From NCBI RefSeq assembly GCF_030283145.1, contig NZ_JASNWE010000002.1, positions 1,054,001 to 1,118,000 on the forward strand: a stretch of DNA of 64,000 nucleotides, written 5' to 3'. The first letter of the stretch is position 1, and each line of letters starts with the position of its first letter. Under the pieces are notes generated by a model. It ran no database searches. It saw only the letters and a program-made list of their open reading frames with translations, and had not been told where the DNA came from. A program made the translations under genes and the position numbers. The DNA is from Actinomadura xylanilytica. Lineage in GTDB: Bacteria > Actinomycetota > Actinomycetes > Streptosporangiales > Streptosporangiaceae. Positions 34,578 to 46,916 of this stretch are shown here, in pieces.

Positions 34578-35912
34578 TCAGGCCCGCCGGTCGAACCGCC
34601 CGCAGTGGTGCTCATGGACGCCCTGCTGGAGGCCGGGCTTCAGCCGAGTGATCCACTCGTTCACCTGGCCCGGCGCCCGGGTTCCGCCCAGCCGGGCCGC
34701 GGCCAGGCCGGGCGGGATCCCGCCGATCCGCCGCCACTGCTCGAACGTCAAGGTCAGCAGGAGCAGCCCGTCCAGCTCGGCGATCGCGTCGAGGCCGTGG
34801 ACGACGGCCTCCGACAGGTCGAGCCCCTGAAGCCGCGGGAACGTCCGCAGCACCGCGACGTCCACGGGCCGCTCCGAGCCCACGAGCAGGGTGCGCAGTG
34901 TCGGATGTCCGGCCAGCGGCTCCAGGTCGAGCCCGTCCCACCGGACCGTGAGTTCCTCCACGGGAGCGTCGCGGAGGGGACTCAGATCGAGAGGGCCACG
35001 CCCGTGCAGCAGCACGCTCCGCAGGCTCGGCGCGCGGCGTACGGGCTCCAGGTCGATGCCCTCGGCGTCGCGGTGCGTGAGATGCTGAACCTCGGGCGGC
35101 AGATCGTGCAGGGAGCCTCCGTCGGCGGCGTCCCAGATGCAGGACTCCTGGAGTGCATGCCCGTCGGGAAGCACATCGTCGACGTACAGGCAGTCGCCTT
35201 CGAGGGTGTAGCTTCCGCGGTCGAGGGCGTCCGCATAGCGGCGCAGCAGCGTCGTCACGGAATCGGCGACGTAGACCGGCCCGGTGCCCTCGGGGTCGTT
35301 GTCGATGACCTGCCCGGGGCGGCCCGCGGGGCCCGGGTCCATGTCGACGTAGAGGTAGGCCCCGTCGGCGTTCACCCCGATCGGGATCCATCCCGGCCGG
35401 TCGAACGAACGCCGCACCCTCCCCGGCGGGCCGACCTCGATGGGCCCGGCTGACAGGGGGACGCCGGTCCAGCCGTCCTCGCGGTCGGGTGGGGACGCGT
35501 TCACCAGGCCCTCCAGCCCCAGCCACTGATACCCGTGGAAGACGACGCCGCTGTCGTCGTCGTCGCCGTCCGCCGCACCGTAGAGGGCCAGCAGGTCGGG
35601 GGGCAGCGCGGTCTGGAGGCCGTCCAGCAGCTCGGCTCGCTCGTCCTCGTCCAGTGCGGGGGCGACCATCTGCTCGGGGGACAGGTCATCGTCGACCCCG
35701 ACGATCTCGGTGTACTTCCGCAGGTTCGACCAGAGCAGCCGGACGGCCTCGTCCGGATCACCCGCGGGCGTCGGATCGGCCGGGCCCTCCTGCTCGTCCC
35801 CGATCCGCCCCGGTTCGACCTCCGGGCGCAGGACGAGCAGGCCGGCCTCGGTGATCTGCGCGGCCATGTCCCGCATCGTCCCGGCCATGTCGGTCTCTCG
35901 CTTCTCGGCCAT
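34578..35912 (-). CDS. SMI1/KNR4-domain protein with leucine-rich repeat-like C-terminus
   Basis: 444 aa. A SMI1/KNR4 domain (about 50-235) shows the acidic LLALYGAADGDDDD helix end, FHGYQWLGLEGLV, and the hallmark WIPIGVNADGAYLYVDMDPGPAG. After about 265 the protein turns into irregular Leu-rich repeats (SLRSVLLHG, PVEELTVRWDGL, TLRTLLVGS, RLQGLDLSEAVV). SMI1/KNR4 proteins include immunity proteins against polymorphic toxins; no toxin gene is adjacent. Cytoplasmic, very acidic N-terminal half. Confidence 0.78.
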   Translation of the reverse strand: MAEKRETDMAGTMRDMAAQITEAGLLVLRPEVEPGRIGDEQEGPADPTPAGDPDEAVRLLWSNLRKYTEIVGVDDDLSPEQMVAPALDEDERAELLDGLQTALPPDLLALYGAADGDDDDSGVVFHGYQWLGLEGLVNASPPDREDGWTGVPLSAGPIEVGPPGRVRRSFDRPGWIPIGVNADGAYLYVDMDPGPAGRPGQVIDNDPEGTGPVYVADSVTTLLRRYADALDRGSYTLEGDCLYVDDVLPDGHALQESCIWDAADGGSLHDLPPEVQHLTHRDAEGIDLEPVRRAPSLRSVLLHGRGPLDLSPLRDAPVEELTVRWDGLDLEPLAGHPTLRTLLVGSERPVDVAVLRTFPRLQGLDLSEAVVHGLDAIAELDGLLLLTLTFEQWRRIGGIPPGLAAARLGGTRAPGQVNEWITRLKPGLQQGVHEHHCGRFDRRA

Positions 35913-36111
35913 GCCGGAGTCCTATCGGCTTCCTCTGACATCGGCGGAAGACAAAAATGCCGGTCATGGTGGCGCAATGTCTTCTTTGTCAGTGATGCCG
36001 CTAGTGATTTGCAGCCCATTGTGACTGCTTTCTCTAGAGTGGGCGCCATAGGGCATGAAGTGTGGATCGATGTCGGCCACGCGGCTGGGATACGGGAAGC
36101 GAGGACTACAC

Positions 36112-37395
36112 ATGACTGTGAGCGCGTCCACTCCCGAGGAGCTGTACGCGGCGCTCGCCGGGAACGGTCCCGGCGAGATCGCGGTGCAGGGCCGCCTGAC
36201 CGGCCTCCACGGGATCACGCTTCCGCCCGGAGCCTCCCTCACCGGGACGGGGGACGGCCTCACCGGCACCGAAGACGCCGAACTCGTCTTCGCCGACGGC
36301 GCCGAAGGCGTGCGGCTCACCTGCGACAACCGGGTCAGCGGCCTGCGCGTCGCGGTGTCCGATCCCGCGCTGCGCGCCCTGCACAACGACACCGCACAGC
36401 CGACGCTCGGCACGCTCACGCTCATCGACCTGACCACCCGCGGACGGGTGGAACTCCTCGCCAAGGACGCCCTGCGCACCGGTCACGTCACGGTGGACGG
36501 CCTGCACATCGAGGCGGCGGACGCCCGCGCGGCCGGACCGCGCCCGTACGGGTTCGACGTGCACGTCCGGCAGGGCGCCTTCACCCTCTACAACCAGCAG
36601 ACCACCCCCGACTCGCTGCTCACGGCCGATCTCATCGGCATCAGCGCGGGACGCGAGGGGGCGCCGGTCCGCGGCGGCGGCGTCTTCGTCTCCGGCACCG
36701 AGCGCGGTGGACGGGTGGAGGGCCCGCGGCTGCACACCGGCGCGGTGTACAGCGACGGCGGCATCCCCGAGCACACCCCCGGGGAGATCACCGGTGGGGT
36801 GTTCGTCGTGTGGGCCACCATCCGCGAGGTCGTCAACGAGGGACCGGTGACCACCTACGGCGCCAACGACATGGTGCTCGACCTGTGGGGCGAGGTGGAG
36901 GCGTGGACGGCGCGGGAGCCCGTCACCTCGCACGGCGCGAGCGGCATCGGCTTCGTGAACTTCGGCCGGCTCGGCGCCCTGCGCTGCGAGGCGCCCGTGG
37001 TCACCCGCGGGCCGGGCGCGCGCGGCTTCAACATCTACGACGGGACGGTCGGCGCCGCCGAGTTCGACCGGATCGAGACCCACGCGGACGCCTCGATCGG
37101 CGTCCAGGTCTCCCGGCCGTTCGGGACGCTGACCGTGCACCACGGCATCGAGACGCACGGCGGGACGGGCGAGTCCCTGGTGAAGGGCGAGATGGTGACG
37201 CTGCCGGCGATCGGGCTGAGCGTGAAGTCCGGCGCGCACGCGTCCGCGATCCGGGTGGACGGCGGGATCCAGGTGCACGGGGAGGGCGTGGCGCCGATGG
37301 AACTCGCGGGCACCGTGGACGAGCTGGCGGTGACGGGCGGGGTCCATTCGAGCGCGGACGTCGGCGCGATCCCGCTCGGCGCCGGACCCGCGTAA
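36112..37395 (+). CDS. putative right-handed beta-helix protein, function unknown
   Basis: 427 aa from an ATG preceded by GAGG; a second in-frame ATG at 36055 is less likely. The N-terminus PEELYAALAGNGPGEIAVQGRL followed by GITLPPGASLTGTG resembles the entry of pectate-lyase-like beta helices. The rest is a run of short strands with the rhythm VxGLxI..., e.g. VTVDGLHIEA and RVDGGIQVHG. No signal peptide and no catalytic signature are seen. Convergent with the 2OG oxygenase gene. I do not know its role. Confidence 0.6.
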   Translation: MTVSASTPEELYAALAGNGPGEIAVQGRLTGLHGITLPPGASLTGTGDGLTGTEDAELVFADGAEGVRLTCDNRVSGLRVAVSDPALRALHNDTAQPTLGTLTLIDLTTRGRVELLAKDALRTGHVTVDGLHIEAADARAAGPRPYGFDVHVRQGAFTLYNQQTTPDSLLTADLIGISAGREGAPVRGGGVFVSGTERGGRVEGPRLHTGAVYSDGGIPEHTPGEITGGVFVVWATIREVVNEGPVTTYGANDMVLDLWGEVEAWTAREPVTSHGASGIGFVNFGRLGALRCEAPVVTRGPGARGFNIYDGTVGAAEFDRIETHADASIGVQVSRPFGTLTVHHGIETHGGTGESLVKGEMVTLPAIGLSVKSGAHASAIRVDGGIQVHGEGVAPMELAGTVDELAVTGGVHSSADVGAIPLGAGPA

Positions 37396-37456
37396 GGACG
37401 CACGGCCCGGCGCCGGGCGGCCCGTACGCACGGCCGCACGCACAGCCCGCACGCAC

Positions 37457-37485
37457 GGCCCGCCGGCGTGGTCACCCGGCGGGCC
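37457..37485. terminator. hairpin between convergent genes
   Basis: GGCCCGCCGG (37457-37466) pairs perfectly with CCGGCGGGCC (37476-37485) around a 9-nt loop, between the beta-helix protein gene and the oxygenase gene. Confidence 0.7.
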
Positions 37486-37504
37486 GATGGCGGCCTCTCT
37501 TCGC

Positions 37505-38494
37505 CTATGACCGGGTGAAGAGCTTCTCCATCTTCGTTTCCATCCATCGCCCGGCGATGACGCTTTCGGCGGGCCGACCGCCCGCCGCGGCGGCCATCGG
37601 TTCGATGGGGGCGTCGTGGTTGGGCTGGTAGAAGAAGGGGATGGAGACCCGGGAGGACGTGTTCCCCCTTTCCGGATTGATGACCCGGTGCATGGTCGAG
37701 ACCCACCGTCCCCCGGTCCACAGGGCCATCAGGTCGCCGATGTTCACCACGAAACTGCCGGGAATGGCTCGGACGTCCCGCCATTCGTCCTCGCCCTGAA
37801 GGACCTGGAGCCCGCCCAGGCCGTCCTCTTGAAAGAGGATGGTCAGGCCGCCGAAATCGGTGTGCGCCCCCCTCCGCAACTGGCCCGGCAGCGGCGCCTC
37901 GACCTGCGGGTAGTAGTAGTTCGCGACGAGCGAGGACACGTTCCTGTCGAACTTGTCGTCGAAGTGGTCCTCGTCCAGCCCGAGGGCGAGCGCGAACAGG
38001 CGCATGAGGTCGTGGGCGAGCTCTCCCATGACGGCCATGTACTCGTGCCAGGTGTCCTTGAAGCCGGCGGGGACGCGCGGCCAGACATTGGCCAGCTTCC
38101 AGGTGGCCCAGTCGTTCCCGAGTCCCGCCCGCTCCTGGTCGCTGAGCTCGCCGGTCACGTGGACGCCGAAGGCCTCACAGAGGTCGGGAGGCGACTGCCG
38201 GTCGAGGCTCTGCGCGGTGGTCCCGCCGGACCTGCGGAATCCGGATACGCCGGGACGGTGGGCGACCAGGTCCTTCTCCGCGTCGGGCCGCTCGAAGAAC
38301 GCGTTCGTCACGGCGTACATGCGGTCGATGAGCTCCCGGGGCACTCCGTGGTCCACGATGATGAAGAACCCCGAGTCCGCGCACGCGCCGCCGATCGCCT
38401 CGGCCAGCGCGGCGCGTCCCGCCGCGCCGTGCCTGGACGAGATGTCGATGACCGGCACGTATCCGTCGACCACGGTGACGGTTTCCTGCTTCAT
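37505..38494 (-). CDS. 2-oxoglutarate/Fe(II) oxygenase, isopenicillin-N-synthase-like
   Basis: 329 aa. An N-terminal DIOX_N region (about 12-125: VPVIDIS, GFFIIVDHGVP) and a 2OG-FeII_Oxy core. The iron ligands are H211-x-D213 (AHTDFGG) and H269 (STMHRV), and the 2OG-binding pair is R282-x-S284 (SRVSIPFF). Family members hydroxylate, desaturate or cyclise small molecules; plant, fungal and actinomycete members make or modify natural products. The ATG has GGAAGG upstream. It lies 25 bp after the MFS gene and is read with it, so its product or substrate is probably exported by that pump. Confidence 0.9.
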   Translation of the reverse strand: MKQETVTVVDGYVPVIDISSRHGAAGRAALAEAIGGACADSGFFIIVDHGVPRELIDRMYAVTNAFFERPDAEKDLVAHRPGVSGFRRSGGTTAQSLDRQSPPDLCEAFGVHVTGELSDQERAGLGNDWATWKLANVWPRVPAGFKDTWHEYMAVMGELAHDLMRLFALALGLDEDHFDDKFDRNVSSLVANYYYPQVEAPLPGQLRRGAHTDFGGLTILFQEDGLGGLQVLQGEDEWRDVRAIPGSFVVNIGDLMALWTGGRWVSTMHRVINPERGNTSSRVSIPFFYQPNHDAPIEPMAAAAGGRPAESVIAGRWMETKMEKLFTRS

Positions 38495-38519
38495 GGCGTG
38501 CGTTCCTTCCGTTGGCTCT

Positions 38520-39983
38520 TCAGGACTTCGCGGAGACGGACGGACCGGCCGCCTCCTCAGCGGGTTCCCGTGCCGCGCGCTTCACGGTCAGGGCCGCGGT
38601 GACGCACGCGGCGGCGGCGAGGATCCCGAACGCGACCGTCAGGGCGGTCGCGTAGCCGTGCACCGAGCCCTCGGCCGGCGTGGCGCGCCGGGACGCCAGG
38701 TAGGCCGCGGTGGCGCTCGCCGCGACGGTGTTGAGCAGCGCCGTGCCGAGCGCGGCCCCGAGCTGCTGCGCGGCGTTGTAGGCGGCCGACGCGGCTCCGA
38801 TGTCGTGATGGCGCATGCCCGCGGTGGCCAGGGCGGCGGTCGGCGGGATGACGCACCCGAGGCCGAGCCCGGTGAGCGCCATCGCGGGCGCCAGGTACAC
38901 CGGCAGGACGTCCGTGCTGTGCGCGGTCAGGCGGGTCAGGACGAGCATCCCCGCCGCGGCCGAGAGCAGTCCCGGAACGATCAGCGCCACCGGGGCGACG
39001 CGCCCGTGCAGCCTCCCGGCGATGAGCGTGGCGCCGAGCAGGGCGGCCAGCGCGTTGATGATCAGCGTCAGCCCCGCCTCGACCGGCGAGTAGCGCAGGA
39101 CCGTCTGGGTGTAGTAGCTCATGAACAGGTAGAAGCCGAACATCGCGACGAACATCAGCGTGATCGAGATGAACGCCCCGGCACGGGCGCGGTGCAGGAG
39201 CACCCGCATCGGCAGCAGCGGACGGGGCGCGCGCAGCTCGACGGCGACGAACGCGGCCAGCAGTACCGCACCGCCCGCCAGCAGGCCCAGCACCTTCGGC
39301 GAGTCCCAGCCGAGCGGCTGGGCCTCGTTGAAGCCGTAGACCACCGCGGCGAAGCCCGCCGTGCTGAGCAGGGCACCCGGGACGTCGAGCCGTCCGCCCC
39401 CGCCGACCGGCCGGTCCCGTGGCACGGCCATCGTGCCGAGCACGGCGAGCAGCGCGATGGGGACGTTGATGAAGAGGCACCACCGCCAGCTCGCGTACTC
39501 GGTCAGCAGCCCGCCCGCGATGAGGCCGACCGCCGATCCCGCGGCGCCGACCGCGGCGAACACCCCGAATGCCCGGCCGCGTTCGCGGGCCTCGGTGAAG
39601 GTGAGCGTCAGCAGCGACAGCCCGGCCGGGGCGAGCGCGGCGGCGAACACCCCCTGGAGCGCCCGCGCCGCGAACAGCGTCTCGGGGTTCACCGCCACCC
39701 CGCCCAGCGCGGACGAGGCGGCGAAGCCGGCCAGCCCGACGGCGAACGTGCGCCGATGGCCGAACACGCCGCCGACCCTGCCGCCGATCAGCAGCAGCCC
39801 TCCGAACGCCAGCAGGTACGCGGTGACCGCCCACTGCCGGCTCGCATCGGACATGCCGAGGTCGCGCTGCGCGGACGGCAGCGCGATGTTCACGATCGTC
39901 CCGTCCAGGACCACCAGGAGCTGAGCCGCGCTCACCACCGGCAGCGTCCACCACCGGCGCCGTCCGGGACCGTCGTCCACCAT
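38520..39983 (-). CDS. MFS drug:H+ antiporter, DHA2 (14-TM) family
   Basis: 487 aa, about 14 membrane helices. It has the DHA2 motif LVVLDGTIVNIALPSAQRDLG in helix 1, the loop GRVGGVFGHRR (motif A-like) and motif C-like GPxxGG variants (GSAVGLIAGGLL). It exports small toxic compounds in exchange for protons. The start at MVDDGPG follows GGTGG. First gene of an operon with the 2OG oxygenase and divergent from a TetR gene, so it is probably induced when the TetR ligand is present. Confidence 0.93.
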   Translation of the reverse strand: MVDDGPGRRRWWTLPVVSAAQLLVVLDGTIVNIALPSAQRDLGMSDASRQWAVTAYLLAFGGLLLIGGRVGGVFGHRRTFAVGLAGFAASSALGGVAVNPETLFAARALQGVFAAALAPAGLSLLTLTFTEARERGRAFGVFAAVGAAGSAVGLIAGGLLTEYASWRWCLFINVPIALLAVLGTMAVPRDRPVGGGGRLDVPGALLSTAGFAAVVYGFNEAQPLGWDSPKVLGLLAGGAVLLAAFVAVELRAPRPLLPMRVLLHRARAGAFISITLMFVAMFGFYLFMSYYTQTVLRYSPVEAGLTLIINALAALLGATLIAGRLHGRVAPVALIVPGLLSAAAGMLVLTRLTAHSTDVLPVYLAPAMALTGLGLGCVIPPTAALATAGMRHHDIGAASAAYNAAQQLGAALGTALLNTVAASATAAYLASRRATPAEGSVHGYATALTVAFGILAAAACVTAALTVKRAAREPAEEAAGPSVSAKS

Positions 39984-39995
39984 GGCCCACCACCT

Positions 39996-40023
39996 AACGA
40001 TGTTTGACTTCCCTAACAACGTT
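39996..40023. promoter_or_regulatory. TetR operator between the MFS and TetR genes
   Basis: AACGATGTT (39996-40004) and AACAACGTT (40015-40023) form an imperfect inverted repeat (one mismatch, 10-bp spacer). Each half is itself AAC-N3-GTT. The position between divergent TetR and exporter genes fits repressor binding. Confidence 0.65.
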
Positions 40024-40088
40024 CGTCGATGGCACGTTACTACACTTGGCCGACCGGGCAGGGCGACCGAGACGTCAGGTGAGGTGCG

Positions 40089-40805
40089 ATGGGCAAGGCG
40101 GACGACGCTCGCGACCAGCGGAAAGGCGGTGACATCCGGAGCGTCTGGCTGCGGCCCCGCCGCGTTTCCCGGGGGGAGCAGCCGCTCACCCTCGCGCGCA
40201 TCGTCGAGGCCGCCGTCGCGCTGCTCGACGAGGAGGGCATCGACCGCCTCACCATGCGCCGCCTCGCCGAGCGGCTCGCGGTCGTCGCCCCGTCGCTGTA
40301 CTGGCACGTCGACACCAAGGACGACGTGATCGACCTGGCCGTGGACGCGATCTTCGGCGCGGCGGCGCCGATCGAGCCGGGACCCGCGTCCGGCTGGCGC
40401 GAGGACATCACCGCGGTCCTGACCGCCTGGCGGGCCGCGCTGCTCCGGCACCCCTGGGCCGCCGGCGTCCCGGCCCGCCGCCGCCCGACCATCGGCCCCA
40501 ACTTCCTGGCCGGCATGGAGACCCTGCAGACGACCCTCGTCCGCGCCGGGTTCACCGGCAAGGCCCTCTCCGCCGCGACCTGGGCGCTCTACAACCACGT
40601 CATGGGCTCCGCGTCGACCGAGTCCGCCCTGCACATCACCGACGAGGAACGCCGCGTGGGGCAAGAGCAACTGCGGGCCGCCCACGACCGCTACCCCACC
40701 CTGGCCGCCAACGGCTACCTCTACGACGACGACTGGGACGGCAGCTTCACCACCGGCCTCGACTACCTGCTGGACGGACTCCAAACCCAACTCGACCGCG
40801 AGTAG
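40089..40805 (+). CDS. TetR-family regulator of the MFS-oxygenase operon
   Basis: 238 aa. A basic N-terminal extension (about 1-30), HTH (about 35-85: LARIVEAAVALLDEEGIDRLTMRRLAERL, APSLYWHVDTKDDVIDLA), then a TetR_C-type sensor domain. The WHVxxKDDV end is typical of TetR-subclass repressors of efflux pumps. Divergent from the MFS gene, with a candidate operator at 39996-40023. Confidence 0.92.
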   Translation: MGKADDARDQRKGGDIRSVWLRPRRVSRGEQPLTLARIVEAAVALLDEEGIDRLTMRRLAERLAVVAPSLYWHVDTKDDVIDLAVDAIFGAAAPIEPGPASGWREDITAVLTAWRAALLRHPWAAGVPARRRPTIGPNFLAGMETLQTTLVRAGFTGKALSAATWALYNHVMGSASTESALHITDEERRVGQEQLRAAHDRYPTLAANGYLYDDDWDGSFTTGLDYLLDGLQTQLDRE

Positions 40806-40951
40806 CCCACCACGATCCGTCCGGCCGCTCCCTCAGGTGGGGCTGGCTCCACCACGGATCCGGGTGGCTGGCCCCATGCCCCGGACGGGCGCATGCGCCT
40901 ACCGTTCAAGGAGTCGGCGCGATCGTCGCGCCAGCGGACGAAGGGGATCTC

Positions 40952-41134
40952 ATGGCCGTGGGTCGGGACGTGACGGGGGCGGGCGAAGGCCGTCCGAAAC
41001 TGCGGCGCCGGCTGGTCACGGGGGCGCTGCTCGGTGCGGTGGTGACGGTGTCGGCGGTGGTGCCGCCGGCCGGGGGCTCGTTCGTCAGCGCGGGTGTCGC
41101 CCACGTCGCGCACGGCGCCCACGCCACGAAGTAG
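40952..41134 (+). CDS. small putative exported peptide
   Basis: 60 aa. A basic n-region (RPKLRRR) precedes a hydrophobic core (LVTGALLGAVVTVSAVV) and a short AHVAHGAHATK tail; it could be a signal-peptide-bearing mini-protein or a single-span membrane peptide. A good ribosome site (AAGGGG, six to seven bases before the ATG) is the main reason to keep it. It lies 29 bp before the metallo-beta-lactamase gene. No family recognised. Confidence 0.5.
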   Translation: MAVGRDVTGAGEGRPKLRRRLVTGALLGAVVTVSAVVPPAGGSFVSAGVAHVAHGAHATK

Positions 41135-41163
41135 CCCGTGGATCGGGCTGTCATCATTTGCCC

Positions 41164-42033
41164 ATGATCTTCCCTTCGAACAGAGAAGACGTCCGGCGGC
41201 TCAGCCGCGAGGCAGGGCCCAGGACGATCCGGCTCGGCGATCTGACGGTCAGCCATGTCCCGGACGGCGCGGTCCGGCTGCGACCCCGCGGGTGGTTTCC
41301 CAGCACGACCGGCGCCGACTGGGACGACCGTCCCGAATACCTCGACGGCGGGTGCCTGGTGGCGAGCGTCGGCGGCCTCCTGGTCGAGAGCGGCGACCGC
41401 GCCCTGCTCATCGACGCGGGCGTCGGCCCCGTCGACCGTCCGGCCGCCCCCAAGCCCTCCTTCCTCGGCCGTATCCACGGGGGCACGCTGGTGGAGGGCC
41501 TCGCGCGGGCCGGCCGGGCGCCCGCCGGCATTGAGGCCGTCGCCATCACCCACCTGCACTCCGACCACGTGGGCTGGCTCGCCCGGCCCGAGTTCGCCGC
41601 GACCCCCGTGCTCATCGCCGAACGCGAATGGGCGACACGCGACCTGGCGATCGCGCACGGCATCGGCGAGGCGGTCCTGGACGCGCTCGCGCCCCGCGTC
41701 CGGACCGTCGAGGACGGCGAGGAGATCTTCCCCGGCGTCCGGATGACCCTGATGCCCGGCCACACCGCCGGGCACGCCGTGTACACGATCGTCTCGGGAG
41801 GGCGGCGGCTCATCGCCTTCGGTGATGTGCTGCACTCCCCGGCGCAGATCGAGCACCCCGAATGGCCGGTCGTGGCCGACCACCGCGGGGGCCAGGCCTC
41901 CGCGCAACGCGCCGCGCTGATCGCCGAGCTGGAGCGGCCCGGCACGCTCGGCTACGGCGGCCACTTCGCCGACGTCGTCTTCGGACGGGTCGACCGCGAC
42001 GGCGACCGCCCGTTCTGGAACCCCGAGCCCTGA
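41164..42033 (+). CDS. metallo-beta-lactamase-fold hydrolase
   Basis: 289 aa. Zinc motif THLHSDHVG (H130, H132, D134, H135), the next His in MPGHTAGHAVY, the bridging Asp in IAFGDVLHS, and the last His in GYGGHFADVVF. This arrangement is typical of quorum-quenching lactonase / AHL-lactonase-like and related hydrolases; the substrate is unknown. There is no ribosome site before the ATG and the frame is open far upstream without homology. It follows a small exported-peptide ORF by 29 bp. Confidence 0.88.
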   Translation: MIFPSNREDVRRLSREAGPRTIRLGDLTVSHVPDGAVRLRPRGWFPSTTGADWDDRPEYLDGGCLVASVGGLLVESGDRALLIDAGVGPVDRPAAPKPSFLGRIHGGTLVEGLARAGRAPAGIEAVAITHLHSDHVGWLARPEFAATPVLIAEREWATRDLAIAHGIGEAVLDALAPRVRTVEDGEEIFPGVRMTLMPGHTAGHAVYTIVSGGRRLIAFGDVLHSPAQIEHPEWPVVADHRGGQASAQRAALIAELERPGTLGYGGHFADVVFGRVDRDGDRPFWNPEP

Positions 42034-42074
42034 GCGCCGCACCGCCGCCCGGGGTGGTGCGGGGCGGCGGCGCT
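42033..42074. terminator. hairpin between convergent MBL and clpB genes
   Basis: AGCGCCGC (42033-42040) pairs with GCGGCGCT (42067-42074), with further GC pairing inside. It lies between the two stop codons. Confidence 0.55.
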
Positions 42075-42087
42075 GCCTACGGCACGG

Positions 42088-45099
<3,012 letters not shown>

Positions 45100-45152
45100 C
45101 TGGCTCTCCCCGTGATGCTCGGCACCGTGGTGCTCACGCGGTGCTGCTGGTC

Positions 45153-45608
45153 CTACTCCCGGTTGCGCTCGTGCCACACCACGACGCTGGTGTGCCGGAT
45201 CGGCACCAGGTCGGAGCCGGGGGTGCGACCGGGGGCGTCGCCGTGCCGCCGCTGCTGCGCGAGGCGCGCCGCGACGGCCCGGGTCGACTCGAGTTCGTTG
45301 GCGAGCTCCTCCAGCATCGCGCGGGCCTGGCCGAGCTCGTCCCGGAGCCGGCCGTTGTCGCGCTGGAGTTCGAGGATGTGCTTGATGCCCGAGAGGTTGA
45401 TGCCCTCCTCCTGGGAGAGCCGCTGGATCTCGCGGAGCATCACGATGTCGCGCATCGAGTAGCGGCGGCCCCGCCCCGCCGTGCGGCCGGGACACACCAG
45501 CCCCATCCGGTCATAGGTCCGCAGCGTCTGCGGGTGCAGGCCGGAGAGCTGCGCCGCCACCGAGATCACATAGACCGGGGTGTCGTCGCCGAACGGGTCG
45601 GTGTTCAT
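45153..45608 (-). CDS. hspR: heat-shock repressor HspR (MerR family)
   Basis: 151 aa. A MerR-type winged helix (about 12-80: [57 protein letters not shown]) and a C-terminal coiled coil (about 85-125). HspR binds HAIR sites and, with DnaK as co-repressor, shuts off the operon. It lies nine bases after dnaJ and before clpB. The matching HAIR site is found upstream of dnaK at 49570-49590. Confidence 0.96.
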   Translation of the reverse strand: MNTDPFGDDTPVYVISVAAQLSGLHPQTLRTYDRMGLVCPGRTAGRGRRYSMRDIVMLREIQRLSQEEGINLSGIKHILELQRDNGRLRDELGQARAMLEELANELESTRAVAARLAQQRRHGDAPGRTPGSDLVPIRHTSVVVWHERNRE

Positions 45609-45617
45609 GGGCCGGCC

Positions 45618-46805
45618 TCACTCCTGTCTGGCCTGTTGGAGCAGCTCGCTGCGCAGGTCGTCGCCGTCGCCCGCCTCGTGCAGCTTCTCCAGCGCCTCGC
45701 GGGTGTGGTCGTCGACCTTCTGCGGGACGTTCACGTCGACGGTGACCAGGAGGTCGCCCTTGGTGCCGTCGCGGCGGGCGGAGCCGCGCCCGCGGACCCG
45801 GAAGGTGCGCCCGTTCGGGGTGCCCTCGGGGAGCCGCAGCGTGACCGGCGGCCCCTGGAAGGTCGGCACCTTGATCTCGGCGCCGAGCGCGGCCTCGGGG
45901 AAGGTCACCGGGACGGTCAGCGTGAGGTTGTCGGCGCTGCGGCCGAACACCTTGTGCGGCTTGACCTTGATGTTGACGTAGAGGTCGCCGGCCTGGCCGC
46001 CGTTCTCGCCCGGGGCGCCCTTGCCCTTGAGCCGGATCTTCTGCCCGTCGGCGACGCCCGCCGGGATGCGGGCCTGGATCGTGCGGGTGCCGGTCGCCCG
46101 GCCGCTGCCGTGGCAGGTCGGGCACGGGTCGTCGACGACGAGCCCCCGGCCGCGGCACTCCTGGCACGGCTCCTGGAAGCCGAAGCTGCCCAGGTTGCGG
46201 GTCTCCTGCCCGGTGCCCTCGCAGTTCGGGCACACCCGCGGAACGGTGCCGGCCTTCGCGCCGGTGCCGTGGCAGCTCGGGCAGCCGGCCTCGCTGGTCA
46301 GCTTGATCGGCACGGTCACGCCGTTCATGGCGCGGCCGAACGACAGCGTCACGTCGGTCTCGACGTCGGCGCCGCGCCGCGCCCGCCGCGCCCCGCTGGT
46401 CGGGCGGGTGCCCGTGCCGCCCCCGCCGCCGCGGTTGAACAGGCCGCCGAACAGGTCGCCGATGCGTTCGCCGGTGCCGCCGCCCGCGCCGCCCTGGCCG
46501 CCCTGCTGGCCGAACAGGTCGCCGAGGTCGAATCCGAACCCGCCGCCCTGCTGGCCGCCGCGGAAGCCGCTCGGCATCGACCGGACGCCGTCGTACTCCT
46601 TGCGGCGCTTGTCGTCGGACAGGACGTCGTAGGCCTCGGAGACCTCCTTGAACCTGTCCTCGGCGTCGGAGTCGCCCTTGTTGGCGTCCGGGTGGAACTT
46701 GCGGGCCAGCTTGCGGTACGACTTCTTGATCTCGTCCTGGGAGGCCGTCTTCGAGACACCGAGGACCTTGTAGTAGTCCTTCTCCAGGTAGTCCTTGGTG
46801 CTCAC
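45618..46805 (-). CDS. dnaJ: chaperone DnaJ (Hsp40)
   Basis: 395 aa. J-domain (about 8-75, with [19 protein letters not shown] carrying HPD), a Gly/Phe-rich region (about 85-140), four CxxCxGxG zinc repeats ([32 protein letters not shown]) and the substrate-binding C-terminal domains. It stimulates DnaK ATPase and delivers unfolded clients. The N-terminal extension [12 protein letters not shown] is the DnaJ1 form that accompanies dnaK-grpE in actinomycetes. A 111-bp gap separates it from grpE. Confidence 0.97.
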   Translation of the reverse strand: MSTKDYLEKDYYKVLGVSKTASQDEIKKSYRKLARKFHPDANKGDSDAEDRFKEVSEAYDVLSDDKRRKEYDGVRSMPSGFRGGQQGGGFGFDLGDLFGQQGGQGGAGGGTGERIGDLFGGLFNRGGGGGTGTRPTSGARRARRGADVETDVTLSFGRAMNGVTVPIKLTSEAGCPSCHGTGAKAGTVPRVCPNCEGTGQETRNLGSFGFQEPCQECRGRGLVVDDPCPTCHGSGRATGTRTIQARIPAGVADGQKIRLKGKGAPGENGGQAGDLYVNIKVKPHKVFGRSADNLTLTVPVTFPEAALGAEIKVPTFQGPPVTLRLPEGTPNGRTFRVRGRGSARRDGTKGDLLVTVDVNVPQKVDDHTREALEKLHEAGDGDDLRSELLQQARQE

Positions 46806-46916
46806 GGCGCCCCGCTCTCTGCTATCGCCACTGCAAAACGAATGGGTCGTACGGGTCCCGGGCGGCGCCGCCCCGGCCGGCCTCGGCCGGGACGGGACGG
46901 CACCGCCCGGATCGGT

